DNA of 64,000 nucleotides from positions 2,976,001 to 3,040,000 of the forward strand of contig NZ_CP026101.1 in NCBI RefSeq assembly GCF_002902945.1, given 5' to 3'. The stretch's first letter is position 1, and every line of letters begins with the position of its first letter. The stretch is from Paraburkholderia caribensis. Lineage in GTDB: Bacteria > Pseudomonadota > Gammaproteobacteria > Burkholderiales > Burkholderiaceae. Below the pieces are notes generated by a model, which saw only the letters and a list, made by a program, of their open reading frames with translations, did not search any database and was not told the origin of the DNA. Below, in pieces: positions 52,863 through 60,956 of the stretch. The translations under genes were made by a program, and so were the position numbers.

Positions 52863-53426
52863 TCACTTGCCTGCCGCGACGATGTGAAACTTGATCGTCA
52901 CGTCGTCTGCGACCACTGACGTGTCCTTCCATTCGCCCGTGCCGATGTCGAACTGCGACCGCTTGACGGTCACCGCGCCGTCATACACCTGCGCAGCGCC
53001 CTGCTTCGTCACCGTGACAGGCACGACGACCGTCTGCGACTTGCCCTTCATCGTCAGCTTGCCCGTCACCTTGAACTGGTTGCTGCCCGCGGGCGCAATC
53101 GCGCTCGAGACAAAAGTGGCCGTCGGGAAGGTTTTCGAATCGAACCACTCCTTGCCGCGCACCTGCTCGTTATAACTTTCGTCGCCGAGATCGTAGCTCG
53201 ATGTGTCGACCGTGACTTGCGCGCTGCCAGCCGCCGGTTTCGACGGATCGAACGCGATCTGCGCCGTGAACTTGTTGAACTTGCCTTCGACAGGCACGTT
53301 CATCTGCTTCGAGATCGCCGTGACCGTGCTTTTGCCCATGTCGACCTGCGCGAACGCGCCGCCCGACGCGCCCAGCGACGCCGCCGCAAATGCGGCGAGC
53401 ATGTAGCGGTAGAACGAGACCTTCAT
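52863..53426 (-). CDS. yceI: Second YceI-family protein
   Basis: A second YceI-family protein of 187 residues, starting at ATG 53426. It has a signal peptide (YRYMLAAFAAASLGASGGAFA) and then the YceI beta-barrel motifs VEGKFNKFTAQIAFDP, QVTVDTSSYDLG and KVTGKLTMKGKSQTV. It lacks the cysteine pair of its neighbour and is only distantly similar to it, so they are paralogues with different ligands or roles. It lies between cytochrome b561 and the other YceI gene. Confidence 0.92.
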   Translation of the reverse strand: MKVSFYRYMLAAFAAASLGASGGAFAQVDMGKSTVTAISKQMNVPVEGKFNKFTAQIAFDPSKPAAGSAQVTVDTSSYDLGDESYNEQVRGKEWFDSKTFPTATFVSSAIAPAGSNQFKVTGKLTMKGKSQTVVVPVTVTKQGAAQVYDGAVTVKRSQFDIGTGEWKDTSVVADDVTIKFHIVAAGK

Positions 53427-53434
53427 GTTTGTCC

Positions 53435-54007
53435 TTATTTGAGGAAAGGGATCATGCGCGACAACAGGCCGTCGCGATCGAGAATCTGATGCTTGAGCGC
53501 CGCCAGCACATGCAGAACGACCAGCACGAGCAGCGTGTAGTTGAGCGTGATGTGAACGGACTTCAACACTTCCTTCAGATGCGGATCGGGCGCGATCAGG
53601 CGCGGCAGCGGCACGAGCCCGAGATAGACGACGGGCACGTTCGCCGCGGAGCTGTACAGATAGCCCGACACAGGAATCACGACCATCAGCACGTACAGCA
53701 GGAAGTGCGTGAGATGCGCAATGCCGCGCTGCCATTTGGGCATGTGCGAGGGCATCGGCGGGGTGGCATGCGTCGCGCGCCACAGAATGCGGATGATGAC
53801 CAGCGCGAACACGGTCACGCCGATCCATTTGTGCCACGAAAAGTATTTGAGCTTGGTCGGCGTGAAACCGGGAATGTCCGTCATCACCCAGCCGAGGGCG
53901 AATCCGCAGACGATCAGCAGCGCGATCAGCCAGTGCAGCGCGATGGCCGTCGACGTATATGACGAACCGCGCGCGGAGAACGAATGAAACGAAGAGGTAT
54001 GTGCCAT
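53435..54007 (-). CDS. Cytochrome b561-type membrane protein
   Basis: A 190-residue membrane protein of the bacterial cytochrome b561 (CybB/YceJ) family, which moves electrons from quinol using two b haems. The start is at ATG 54007 (MAHTSSFHSF). Four membrane segments with conserved histidines are seen (ALHWLIALLIVCGFALGW, FSWHKWIGVTVFALVII, LTHFLLYVLMVVIPVSGYLY, LLVLVVLHVLAALKHQ). The E. coli yceJ-yceI operon has the same pairing, so this three-gene set is an enlarged version. Confidence 0.93.
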   Translation of the reverse strand: MAHTSSFHSFSARGSSYTSTAIALHWLIALLIVCGFALGWVMTDIPGFTPTKLKYFSWHKWIGVTVFALVIIRILWRATHATPPMPSHMPKWQRGIAHLTHFLLYVLMVVIPVSGYLYSSAANVPVVYLGLVPLPRLIAPDPHLKEVLKSVHITLNYTLLVLVVLHVLAALKHQILDRDGLLSRMIPFLK

Positions 54008-54385
54008 GACGGATCCGACGCCAACATGAAAGTTAAACGACCCGGGCGATGCCATTATTCCGCTCGCGTCCAGCATCGGCGCCAACGGTCTGCGCGGCGC
54101 TCATCGTACCGCAAGCGGCGGTAACTGGCTGACACCATTGCGCGCGGTGCGGAACTTGCTACCCCCGCTTTTACCGATGCGTGCCGCATCTGTCGGACAA
54201 AGCCTACAACCAGCCGCCGAACGCCGCACACGCTGTGATCGCCGCGAGCACCCACCTGTAAGGCCTCACTGCGATGAGCTTTGATACTATTGCCCCTGGC
54301 CGTGACATGCGAGTCACTTGCGCGGCAACAATCTGTAAGACATCGACCGCAACCGCGACAACAACATCGCCTCCCGATTGCCTGC
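54008..54385. other. Intergenic region without recognised gene
   Basis: This 378-bp divergent region between cytochrome b561 and the first pqiA gene must hold both promoters. I see no convincing -10/-35 pair, no strong dyad and no small gene with a good ribosome-binding site. Confidence 0.6.
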
Positions 54386-55129
54386 ATGGAACATGACCAC
54401 CTGATTGCCTGTCACGAATGCGACGCGCTGTTCCAGAAGCCGCGCCTTGGACGCGGGCGGATTGCGCGCTGCCAGCGGTGCGGCGCGATGCTGTACTGGA
54501 GTGCATCGGGCCGGCTGGACGGCATCACGGCGATGACGGTCGCCGCGCTGATCACCTTCCTGATCGCACAGGGCTTCCCCATCGTCGAACTGGAGACCAA
54601 CGGCATCACGTCGCAGACGAGTCTGCTCGGCGCCATCGTCGCGCTGTGGGACGAAAACATGCAGATCGTCGCGATCATGGTGTTCTGCTCGACCACGCTG
54701 TTTCCCCTCACCGAACTGCTCGCACTACTCTATCTGCTGCTGCCGATCCGCGCGGGCTATGTGCCGCCGCTTTTCAACCAGGTGCTGCGCGCGATTCAGT
54801 TCGTGCGCCCGTGGGGCATGATAGAAGTGTTCATGCTCGGCGTGCTGGTGACCATCGTGAAGATGGTGAGCCTCGCGCGGGTGATTCCGGAAGCCGCGAT
54901 GTTCGCGTTCGGCGCGCTCACACTGATGTTCGTCGTGGTCGTCACGTTCGACCCGCGCACGCTGTGGGACGTTGCCGAAAGTCTCGGCGTGTTGCAGGCG
55001 CGGCGTGAACGCCACGCACGCGAGGACGCGGCGCGCAACGACACGGATGGCGGCAATCCCGACGATCGCAACGATCGTGCGGCAGGCGCACCCGATGTCG
55101 ATGATTCGCCCGCACCGCACCGGGGATGA
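54386..55129 (+). CDS. pqiA: PqiA-like membrane protein, first half
   Basis: This is a single-domain PqiA protein of 247 residues, part of a lipid transport system with PqiB and PqiC. It begins with a zinc-ribbon (CHECDALF and CQRCGAMLYW, four cysteines) and continues with four membrane segments (MTVAALITFLIAQGFPIVEL, IMVFCSTTLFPLTELLALL and others). A polar Asp/Asn-rich tail ends the protein. In E. coli the two PqiA domains are fused in one chain; here they are two genes. The start at ATG 54386 puts the first zinc ribbon near the N-terminus. Confidence 0.88.
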   Translation: MEHDHLIACHECDALFQKPRLGRGRIARCQRCGAMLYWSASGRLDGITAMTVAALITFLIAQGFPIVELETNGITSQTSLLGAIVALWDENMQIVAIMVFCSTTLFPLTELLALLYLLLPIRAGYVPPLFNQVLRAIQFVRPWGMIEVFMLGVLVTIVKMVSLARVIPEAAMFAFGALTLMFVVVVTFDPRTLWDVAESLGVLQARRERHAREDAARNDTDGGNPDDRNDRAAGAPDVDDSPAPHRG

Positions 55130-55136
55130 CGGGCCG

Positions 55137-55811
55137 ATGAAATACATCACGGCCTCGCGCGCCGGTCTGGTCGCCTGTCACGCGTGCTCGCGCGTGCAGC
55201 CCCGCGCGCGCGTCAAGGATCAACGCTGCACGCGCTGTGGGGCGATCCTGCACCGTCGCAACCCCGACAGCCTGATGCGCACCTGGGCGCTGCTGATCGC
55301 CGCCGCCGTGCTCTACATTCCCGCGAACCTGCTGCCCGTGATGCACACGGCCTCGCTGCTGGGCGCGGAGGACGACACGATCATGAGCGGCGTCGTCTAC
55401 TTCTGGACCTCGGGCGACTGGCCGCTGGCGATCATCGTGTTCGTCGCGAGCATTCTCGTGCCGATGCTCAAGCTCACGGTGCTCGCGCTGCTGACCATCA
55501 CCGCGCAACGCCACTCGCGCTGGCGGCCGCTCGAACGCACCAAGCTCTACCGGATCGTCGAGCGCATCGGGCGCTGGTCGATGCTCGATATCTTCGTCAT
55601 CACGCTGACAGTCGCGCTGGTGCGCTTCAAGTCGCTCGCCGTCATCACGGCCGGACCGGGCGCGCTCGCGTTCGGCTCGGTCGTGATTCTGACGATGATC
55701 GCCTCGATGCAATTCGATCCACGCCTGATCTGGGACGACGTGGACAACGACCATGGCGACGCCGCCGCAAACAAGCCGAAAAGCCGTAAAACCTCAGGAC
55801 CCGAAACATGA
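55137..55811 (+). CDS. pqiA: PqiA-like membrane protein, second half
   Basis: This 224-residue protein starts at ATG 55137, eight bases after the first PqiA. It repeats the layout of its neighbour: a zinc ribbon (CHACSRVQ and CTRCGAIL) followed by the four-span domain with ALLIAAAVLYIPANLLPVMHT, and VFVASILVPMLKLTVLAL. Its stop overlaps pqiB (ATGA at 55808). The split reflects the duplicated domain of the single E. coli PqiA chain. Confidence 0.9.
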   Translation: MKYITASRAGLVACHACSRVQPRARVKDQRCTRCGAILHRRNPDSLMRTWALLIAAAVLYIPANLLPVMHTASLLGAEDDTIMSGVVYFWTSGDWPLAIIVFVASILVPMLKLTVLALLTITAQRHSRWRPLERTKLYRIVERIGRWSMLDIFVITLTVALVRFKSLAVITAGPGALAFGSVVILTMIASMQFDPRLIWDDVDNDHGDAAANKPKSRKTSGPET

Positions 55812-57445
55812 ATAGCCCTCAAGCGCCGACGCCACCTTCCGGCCCGCCGAAGAACGACCCCGTGCCCGAGCCCGAGATCGTCACGAAACGGGGTTGGCTG
55901 CCTTCGCTCGTCTGGGTGATTCCGCTGATCGCGGCGCTGATCGGCGTCGGGCTGGTCGTGAAGTCGGTGCTCGAAAAAGGACCGACCATCAACATCAGCT
56001 TCATCAGCGCGGAAGGACTCGAGCCCGGCAAGACGAAGGTCAAGTACAAGGACGTCGACATCGGCTTCGTGAAGACCATCAAGCTCGCGAAGAATCACTC
56101 GCGCGTGAACGTGGAAGTGCAGTTGACGAAGGAAGCCGAAGACTTCGCGGTGAAGGACAGCCGCTTCTGGGTCGTGCGCCCGCGTATCGGCGCGAGCGGC
56201 GTGTCGGGGCTCGGCACGCTGCTGTCGGGCGCGTACATCGGCGTGGACGGCGGACGCTCGACGGAAACGCAGACGCAGTTCGTCGGCCTCGAATCGCCGC
56301 CCGCCGTCACCGTCGACCAGAAGGGTCATCAGTTCACGCTGCGCGGCGAATCGCTCGGCTCGATCGATATCGGCTCGCCCGTGTTCTACCGGCGCGTGCA
56401 GGTCGGCCAGGTGACGGGTTTCTCGCTCGACAAGGACGGCACGGGCGTCACCGTGCAGGTATTCGTCAGCGCGCCGTTCGACCAGTATGTCGGCTCGAAC
56501 TCGCGCTGGTGGCATGCGAGCGGCGTCGACGTGCGGCTCGATTCGGGCGGCTTCAAGCTGAACACGCAGTCGCTGGCCACGGTGATCGTCGGCGGGCTGG
56601 CGTTCCAGTCGCCGCCCGGCCAGGCGGTCGGCGTGCAGGCGCCGAACAACATGACGTTCCGCCTCGGCTCCGACGAAGCCGACGCGATGCGCGAGCCCGA
56701 CGGCGAGCCGGTGCGCGTCGTGATGAACTTCAACCAGTCGCTGCGCGGGCTGTCCGTCGGCGCGCCTGTCGATTTCCGCGGCATCGTGCTCGGCCAGGTG
56801 ACGAACATCGGCGTCGAATACGATCCGCAGACGAAGAACTTCAACATGCCCGTCACGATGGATCTCTATCCTGACCGCCTGCGCCGCCGCTCGCGCGGCC
56901 AGCCCGTGCCCGAATCCGGCACGGACGCCAGCCAGAAAATGCTGCTCGCGCTCGTCAATCACGGCCTGCGCGGCCAGTTGCGCACGGGCAACCTGCTGAC
57001 GGGCCAGTTGTACGTGGCGATCGACCTGTTCCCCAAGGCGCCCAAGGCAACCGTGGATATCACGCGCGACCCGATCGAACTGCCGACGATCCCGAACTCG
57101 CTCGACGAACTGCAACTGCAGATCGCCGATATCGCGAAGAAACTCGATCAGGTGCCGTTCGACCAGATCGGCAACAACCTGAACGCCGCCCTGAAGAACG
57201 CCGACCACCTGTTCACGCAACTCGACAAGGAAGTGCTGCCGCAGACGCGCGACGCGCTCACCGCTGCGAAGCAGACGTTCAGCTCGGCGGAGGCGACGCT
57301 GCAGCAGGACTCGCCGCTGCAATCCGACGTACATCAGGCGCTGCAGGAACTGACGCGCACGCTGCAGTCGCTCAATGCGCTATCGGACTATCTCGAACGC
57401 CATCCCGAATCGTTGCTGCGCGGTAAATCAGGAGACAAGCCATGA
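55808..57445 (+). CDS. pqiB: PqiB, MCE/MlaD-domain intermembrane transport protein
   Basis: PqiB forms a stacked hexameric tube across the periplasm for lipid transport. The 545-residue chain has one N-terminal membrane span (SLVWVIPLIAALIGVGLVV, about residues 34-52). Three MCE/MlaD domains follow (near residues 58-150, 165-235 and 290-400), with motifs GLEPGKTKVKYKDVDIG, ESLGSIDIGSPVFYRR and VDFRGIVLGQVTNIG. A helical C-terminal tail (LFTQLDKEVLPQTRDAL) completes it. It overlaps both pqiA and pqiC by four bases. Confidence 0.95.
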   Translation: MNSPQAPTPPSGPPKNDPVPEPEIVTKRGWLPSLVWVIPLIAALIGVGLVVKSVLEKGPTINISFISAEGLEPGKTKVKYKDVDIGFVKTIKLAKNHSRVNVEVQLTKEAEDFAVKDSRFWVVRPRIGASGVSGLGTLLSGAYIGVDGGRSTETQTQFVGLESPPAVTVDQKGHQFTLRGESLGSIDIGSPVFYRRVQVGQVTGFSLDKDGTGVTVQVFVSAPFDQYVGSNSRWWHASGVDVRLDSGGFKLNTQSLATVIVGGLAFQSPPGQAVGVQAPNNMTFRLGSDEADAMREPDGEPVRVVMNFNQSLRGLSVGAPVDFRGIVLGQVTNIGVEYDPQTKNFNMPVTMDLYPDRLRRRSRGQPVPESGTDASQKMLLALVNHGLRGQLRTGNLLTGQLYVAIDLFPKAPKATVDITRDPIELPTIPNSLDELQLQIADIAKKLDQVPFDQIGNNLNAALKNADHLFTQLDKEVLPQTRDALTAAKQTFSSAEATLQQDSPLQSDVHQALQELTRTLQSLNALSDYLERHPESLLRGKSGDKP

Positions 57446-58146
57446 CGTTTGCACGCGTCCCCCGAACGATGCGCGCCGCCGCGCTTTCTGCCCTGCTTGC
57501 CGCGCTCGCCGCGTGTTCGTCGCCGGCCAGCCATTTCTACACGCTCTCCGCGAGCGGCCCGTCGCCGGATGCCGTGCGCACCGCGAGCAACCCGGCGTTT
57601 CTGATCGAAGTGCCGCCCGTCGACGTGCCGCCGCAAGTGGCGAAAAACCAGTTTGTCGTGCAGACCGGGCCGACCCAGGTGCAGGTGCTCGAACAGGAGC
57701 GCTGGGCGTCGCTGCCGGGCGACGAGATCCGCCGCGCGTTGTCCAGTTCGCTGACGCAGCAGCTGGGCACGATCGACGTGTACGGCTCGCCGTATCCGGA
57801 CCGCGTGCCCGTCTATCGCATCAGCGTGAACGTGCAGCGCTTCGAGTCGTGGCCCGGCTCGCGCGCGCAGATAGATGCCGTGTGGAGCGTGCGCGCCGTG
57901 CGCACGCAGGCCGTGCTGACCTGCCGCAGCGTGGTCAGCGAGCCGGTTTCGGGCGGCTACGATGCGCTTGCAGAAGGACATCGGCGCGCGGTCCAGCAGA
58001 TTGCGACAGAAATCGCCGCCGCTGTGCGCAACCTCGCGTCGGCACCGGCGCGCGGCGCGACTGTGGCGTGTCCGGCCTCGACCTCCGGGCCGTCCGCTGC
58101 CCCGTCAACCGCGCCGTCAGCCTCGAATACGGCAACGAAGGGCTGA
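57442..58146 (+). CDS. pqiC: PqiC, outer-membrane lipoprotein
   Basis: PqiC is the lipoprotein that docks the PqiB tube to the outer membrane. The 234-residue protein has a lipoprotein signal with a LAAC lipobox (AALAACSSPASH; cysteine at about residue 25), then FYTLSA and the DUF330/ABC-auxiliary core (EVPPVDVPPQVAKNQFV, EQERWASLPGDEI, RAVQQIATEIAAAV). The Ser/Ala/Pro-rich C-terminal tail is longer than usual. It completes a four-gene pqiA-pqiA-pqiB-pqiC operon. Confidence 0.93.
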   Translation: MTFARVPRTMRAAALSALLAALAACSSPASHFYTLSASGPSPDAVRTASNPAFLIEVPPVDVPPQVAKNQFVVQTGPTQVQVLEQERWASLPGDEIRRALSSSLTQQLGTIDVYGSPYPDRVPVYRISVNVQRFESWPGSRAQIDAVWSVRAVRTQAVLTCRSVVSEPVSGGYDALAEGHRRAVQQIATEIAAAVRNLASAPARGATVACPASTSGPSAAPSTAPSASNTATKG

Positions 58147-58258
58147 CGGGCGCGGGCCGCGCGGGTAGCGCATCGCGCCCGCGCGCGATACTCGCCGCAA
58201 GGCACGGCAAGGCGACCGCGTACAATGTCGCCTTAATCCACGCCTTACGGCAATCTCC

Positions 58259-59542
58259 ATGTCCTTCGAATTTTTCATCCCCTGCCCGCGCGGCCTCGAA
58301 GCCGCGCTCGCCGCCGAACTCGCCGAGATCGCCGCACGTCATCTGGGCGGCGCGCCGTTCGCGGCGGGCGCACAGGTGCCCGGCGGCGTGCACTTCAAGG
58401 GCGGCTGGGCAGCCGGCATGGCCGCCAATCTGCATTCGCGGATCGCGAGCCGTGTGCTGCTGAAGATCGCGCATCGTCCGTATCGCAACGAACAGGACAT
58501 TTACGGCCTCGCGCTCGAGCAGCGCTGGGAGCAGTGGTTCTCGGCGAACGAGACGCTGCGCGTCGACGTCACCGCGATCAAGTCGCCGCTGCGCAGCCTC
58601 GAATTCGCGACGCTGCGCGTGAAGGACGCCATCTGCGACCGTCTGCGCGACAAGACGGGCGCGCGTCCGAGCATCGACACAGGCGCGCCCGACGTGCGCG
58701 TGTTCGCGTTCCTGACGGCCACCGACTGCACGCTCTACCTCGACACTTCCGGCGAACCGCTCTTCAAGCGCGGCTGGCGACTGGACAAGGGCGCGGCGCC
58801 GCTGCGCGAGAACCTCGCGGCGGGCATCCTGCGCCTGACGGGCTGGACGCCCGGCACGCCGCTGTATGACCCGATGTGCGGCAGCGGCACGTTCCTCGCG
58901 GAAGCGGCACAAGTCGCGCTGAGCATTGCGCCGGGCGTCGAGCGGCGCTTCGGCTTCGAGAAATTCAAGCAGTACGACGTGTCGGCATGGCAGACGCTGA
59001 AAGTCGCCGCGCAGGAGGCGAAGCGCGCGGCGCGTGCTGGCCGTGGCGATCTGCTGATCTTCGGCAGCGATATTTCCGACAATATGCTCGAGAAGGCGCG
59101 AGCCAACTTCGAACGCGCTGGTTTCCCGGCGCTGCCGTTGAAGCAGCTCGATGCGCGCAACATGATGCCGCCTTCGAGCGAAGCGGGCATTCTCGTTGCG
59201 AATCCGCCTTACGGCGAGCGGATCGAGGTGCGCGGGCGCGGTCCGCGCGGCGAGATTCGCAACACCGGCCGCGAAGAAGGCGGCTTTCGCCGTGCGGAGA
59301 GCGAAGCGGCGCCCGACATGACGGAGTTCTTCCAGTCGTTTGGCGATGCGCTGAAGAAGCGCTTTACCGGGTGGCACGCGTTCGTGCTGACGTCGGACCG
59401 GAAGCTGCCGGGGCAATTGCGGTTGCGGGAATCGGCGAAGACGCCGCTGTTCAACGGCGCGCTCGAATGCCGGCTGTTCCGCTTTGATCTGATTGCGGGC
59501 AGCGTCAGGCAAAGGCCGGCGGCGGATGGGCCGAAGGAATAA
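58259..59542 (+). CDS. THUMP-domain RNA methyltransferase (RlmL-like)
   Basis: This 427-residue enzyme methylates guanine N2 in large-subunit rRNA or a related RNA. An N-terminal THUMP domain (FFIPCPRGLEAALAAELAEI, then VHFKGGW) binds RNA. The SAM-dependent domain shows DPMCGSGTFLAEAA, GSDISDNMLEKARANFE and the catalytic NPPYGERIEVRG. It corresponds to the N-terminal half of E. coli RlmKL, so the RlmK half is missing, as in other beta-proteobacteria. The exact target base is inferred. A terminator follows at 59573-59599. Confidence 0.9.
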   Translation: MSFEFFIPCPRGLEAALAAELAEIAARHLGGAPFAAGAQVPGGVHFKGGWAAGMAANLHSRIASRVLLKIAHRPYRNEQDIYGLALEQRWEQWFSANETLRVDVTAIKSPLRSLEFATLRVKDAICDRLRDKTGARPSIDTGAPDVRVFAFLTATDCTLYLDTSGEPLFKRGWRLDKGAAPLRENLAAGILRLTGWTPGTPLYDPMCGSGTFLAEAAQVALSIAPGVERRFGFEKFKQYDVSAWQTLKVAAQEAKRAARAGRGDLLIFGSDISDNMLEKARANFERAGFPALPLKQLDARNMMPPSSEAGILVANPPYGERIEVRGRGPRGEIRNTGREEGGFRRAESEAAPDMTEFFQSFGDALKKRFTGWHAFVLTSDRKLPGQLRLRESAKTPLFNGALECRLFRFDLIAGSVRQRPAADGPKE

Positions 59543-59572
59543 GCGGCGAGTTCTTCGATTGCCGGTTGCAAG

Positions 59573-59599
59573 AAAAGCGGGCTTGATGCCCGCTTTTTT
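59573..59599 (+). terminator. Intrinsic terminator after the methyltransferase
   Basis: AAAAGCGGGC (59573-59582), loop TTGAT and GCCCGCTTTT (59588-59597), with six T in total, form a canonical terminator 30 bases after the gene. Confidence 0.88.
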
Positions 59600-59630
59600 G
59601 TTGTCTGTGTTTCTGATGCCCTCCGCAACG

Positions 59631-59654
59631 CTACTGACAGAACGCTGTCAGTAG
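59631..59654 (+). promoter_or_regulatory. Perfect dyad upstream of the VOC/YafY operon
   Basis: CTACTGACAG (59631-59640), AACG, CTGTCAGTAG (59645-59654) is a perfect 10-bp inverted repeat, 68 bases before the VOC gene. The YafY-type regulator in the same operon is the likely binder, giving autoregulation; this is inferred from context. Confidence 0.65.
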
Positions 59655-59721
59655 CCCGCCCGCACACTTCTCCTACGCCATCCGGCGATATGCGGCACAC
59701 CGCCAACAACAGGAGAACGTC

Positions 59722-60105
59722 ATGTCAGCATCAATCAATCGCGCTATCGCCTGGTTCGAGATTCCTTCCGTCGATTTCGAACGCGCCGTGCGCTTCTACG
59801 AGGCCGCGCTCGATACGACACTACGCCGCGAGGATTTCGGCATGCCGATGGCCGTCTTCAGTTATGACGAGCCGTCGACGGGCGGCTGCATCGTGCAGAG
59901 CCCGACGCTCGAACCATCGCAAACCGGTTCGCTCGTGTATCTGAACGCGCGTCCGACCGTCGACGCGACGCTCGAGCGCGTGAAGCGCGCGGGCGGCAAG
60001 GTCGAGGGCCCCGCCGTGCAGTTGCCGCACGAAATCGGCTGGATTGGCTTTTTCACCGACACCGAAGGCAACCGCATCGGCCTGCATTCGAAGACCAACG
60101 CGTGA
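59722..60105 (+). CDS. VOC-superfamily (glyoxalase-like) protein
   Basis: This 127-residue protein has the two beta-alpha-beta-beta-beta modules of the vicinal oxygen chelate fold: ASINRAIAWFEIPSVDFERA and SLVYLNARPTVDATLERVKR. The C-terminus GWIGFFTDTEGNRIGLHS supplies the usual metal or ligand side. The ribosome-binding site is AACAGGAGAAC. VOC proteins range from dioxygenases to drug-binding proteins, so the substrate is open. It is followed by a YafY-type regulator and preceded by a perfect dyad. Confidence 0.88.
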   Translation: MSASINRAIAWFEIPSVDFERAVRFYEAALDTTLRREDFGMPMAVFSYDEPSTGGCIVQSPTLEPSQTGSLVYLNARPTVDATLERVKRAGGKVEGPAVQLPHEIGWIGFFTDTEGNRIGLHSKTNA

Positions 60106-60188
60106 AGTGACGCGCAACGCGGCGGGAGCGAGTCGTGCGGCGCTATTATCGCGGGAGATTCCCCGTCTATTTCCGGGAGACCCCCACG

Positions 60189-60875
60189 ATGACGCGTCGC
60201 GCCGACCGCCTGTTCCAGATCGCCGAACTGCTGCGCGGCCGGCGGCTCACGACCGCGCAGCAGCTGGCCGATTGGCTGCATGTGTCGCTGCGCACCGTTT
60301 ATCGCGATGTGCAGGATTTGCAGCTGTCGGGCGTGCCGATCGAAGGGGAACCGGGCATTGGTTATCGCTTGAGCCGCAGCGCGAGTTTGCCGCCGCTCAC
60401 GTTCACCGCTGAAGAGCTGATGGCGCTCGCTGCCGGCGCGCGGATGCTTGAGTCATGGGGTGGCGAGAGTATGGCGGCGGGTGCGCGCGGCGCGCTGGCG
60501 AAGATCGCTTCGGCCATGCCCGCTGACAAGCGGGCCACTATAGACAGGCTGGCGTTCTTTGCGCCGTCGTTTCATGTTGATGGGAGTGTGTCGGTGATTG
60601 TCGATACGCTGCATCGCGCGATTGACTCGCGGCGTGTTGTTAGCTTTGCGTATCAGGACAAGCATGGCGCCGCGACACAGCGGCGGGTGTGGCCGCTTGC
60701 ACTCGCCTATTGGGGAGCCAGGTTTACGCTCGGCGCTTGGTGCGAGTTGCGGGAGGATTTTCGACACTTCGCGCTGGCGAATATTGGACAGCTGGACGTG
60801 CTGGAGCCGTTTCCCGATGTCGAGGGGAGGAGGTTGGCGGATTTTATGCGGAGTATTGGGGTGAAGGCCCGGTGA
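60189..60875 (+). CDS. YafY-family HTH/WYL transcriptional regulator
   Basis: A 228-residue regulator with an N-terminal DeoR-like HTH (RRADRLFQIAELLRGR, then LADWLHVSLRTVYRDVQDLQ) and a C-terminal WYL domain that senses a ligand (RVVSFAYQDKHG, RRVWPLALAYWGARFTLGAW). The start is ATG 60189 with GGGAGACC upstream; an in-frame start at 60135 is less likely. It lies 83 bases after the VOC gene and probably controls it through the dyad at 59631-59654. Its stop codon directly abuts the outer boundary of foldback copy B. Confidence 0.9.
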   Translation: MTRRADRLFQIAELLRGRRLTTAQQLADWLHVSLRTVYRDVQDLQLSGVPIEGEPGIGYRLSRSASLPPLTFTAEELMALAAGARMLESWGGESMAAGARGALAKIASAMPADKRATIDRLAFFAPSFHVDGSVSVIVDTLHRAIDSRRVVSFAYQDKHGAATQRRVWPLALAYWGARFTLGAWCELREDFRHFALANIGQLDVLEPFPDVEGRRLADFMRSIGVKAR

Positions 60876-60956
60876 GCGCCTGGGCGGCGCGGGCGGTTTG
60901 GGTTTGGGTTTGGGTTTGGGTTTGGTTTGGTTCTGCGCTCGCATCCGCGTTATGGC
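60876..60956. repeat. Left boundary and GGGTTT array of foldback copy B
   Basis: GCGCCT-GGG-CGGCGCGGGCGGTTT (60876-60899) starts right after the YafY stop codon and is matched in inverse at 61662-61685. An array of GGTTT, four GGGTTT units and a further GGTTT runs from 60895 to 60932. The remainder is spacer before the arm starts at 60957. Confidence 0.85.
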
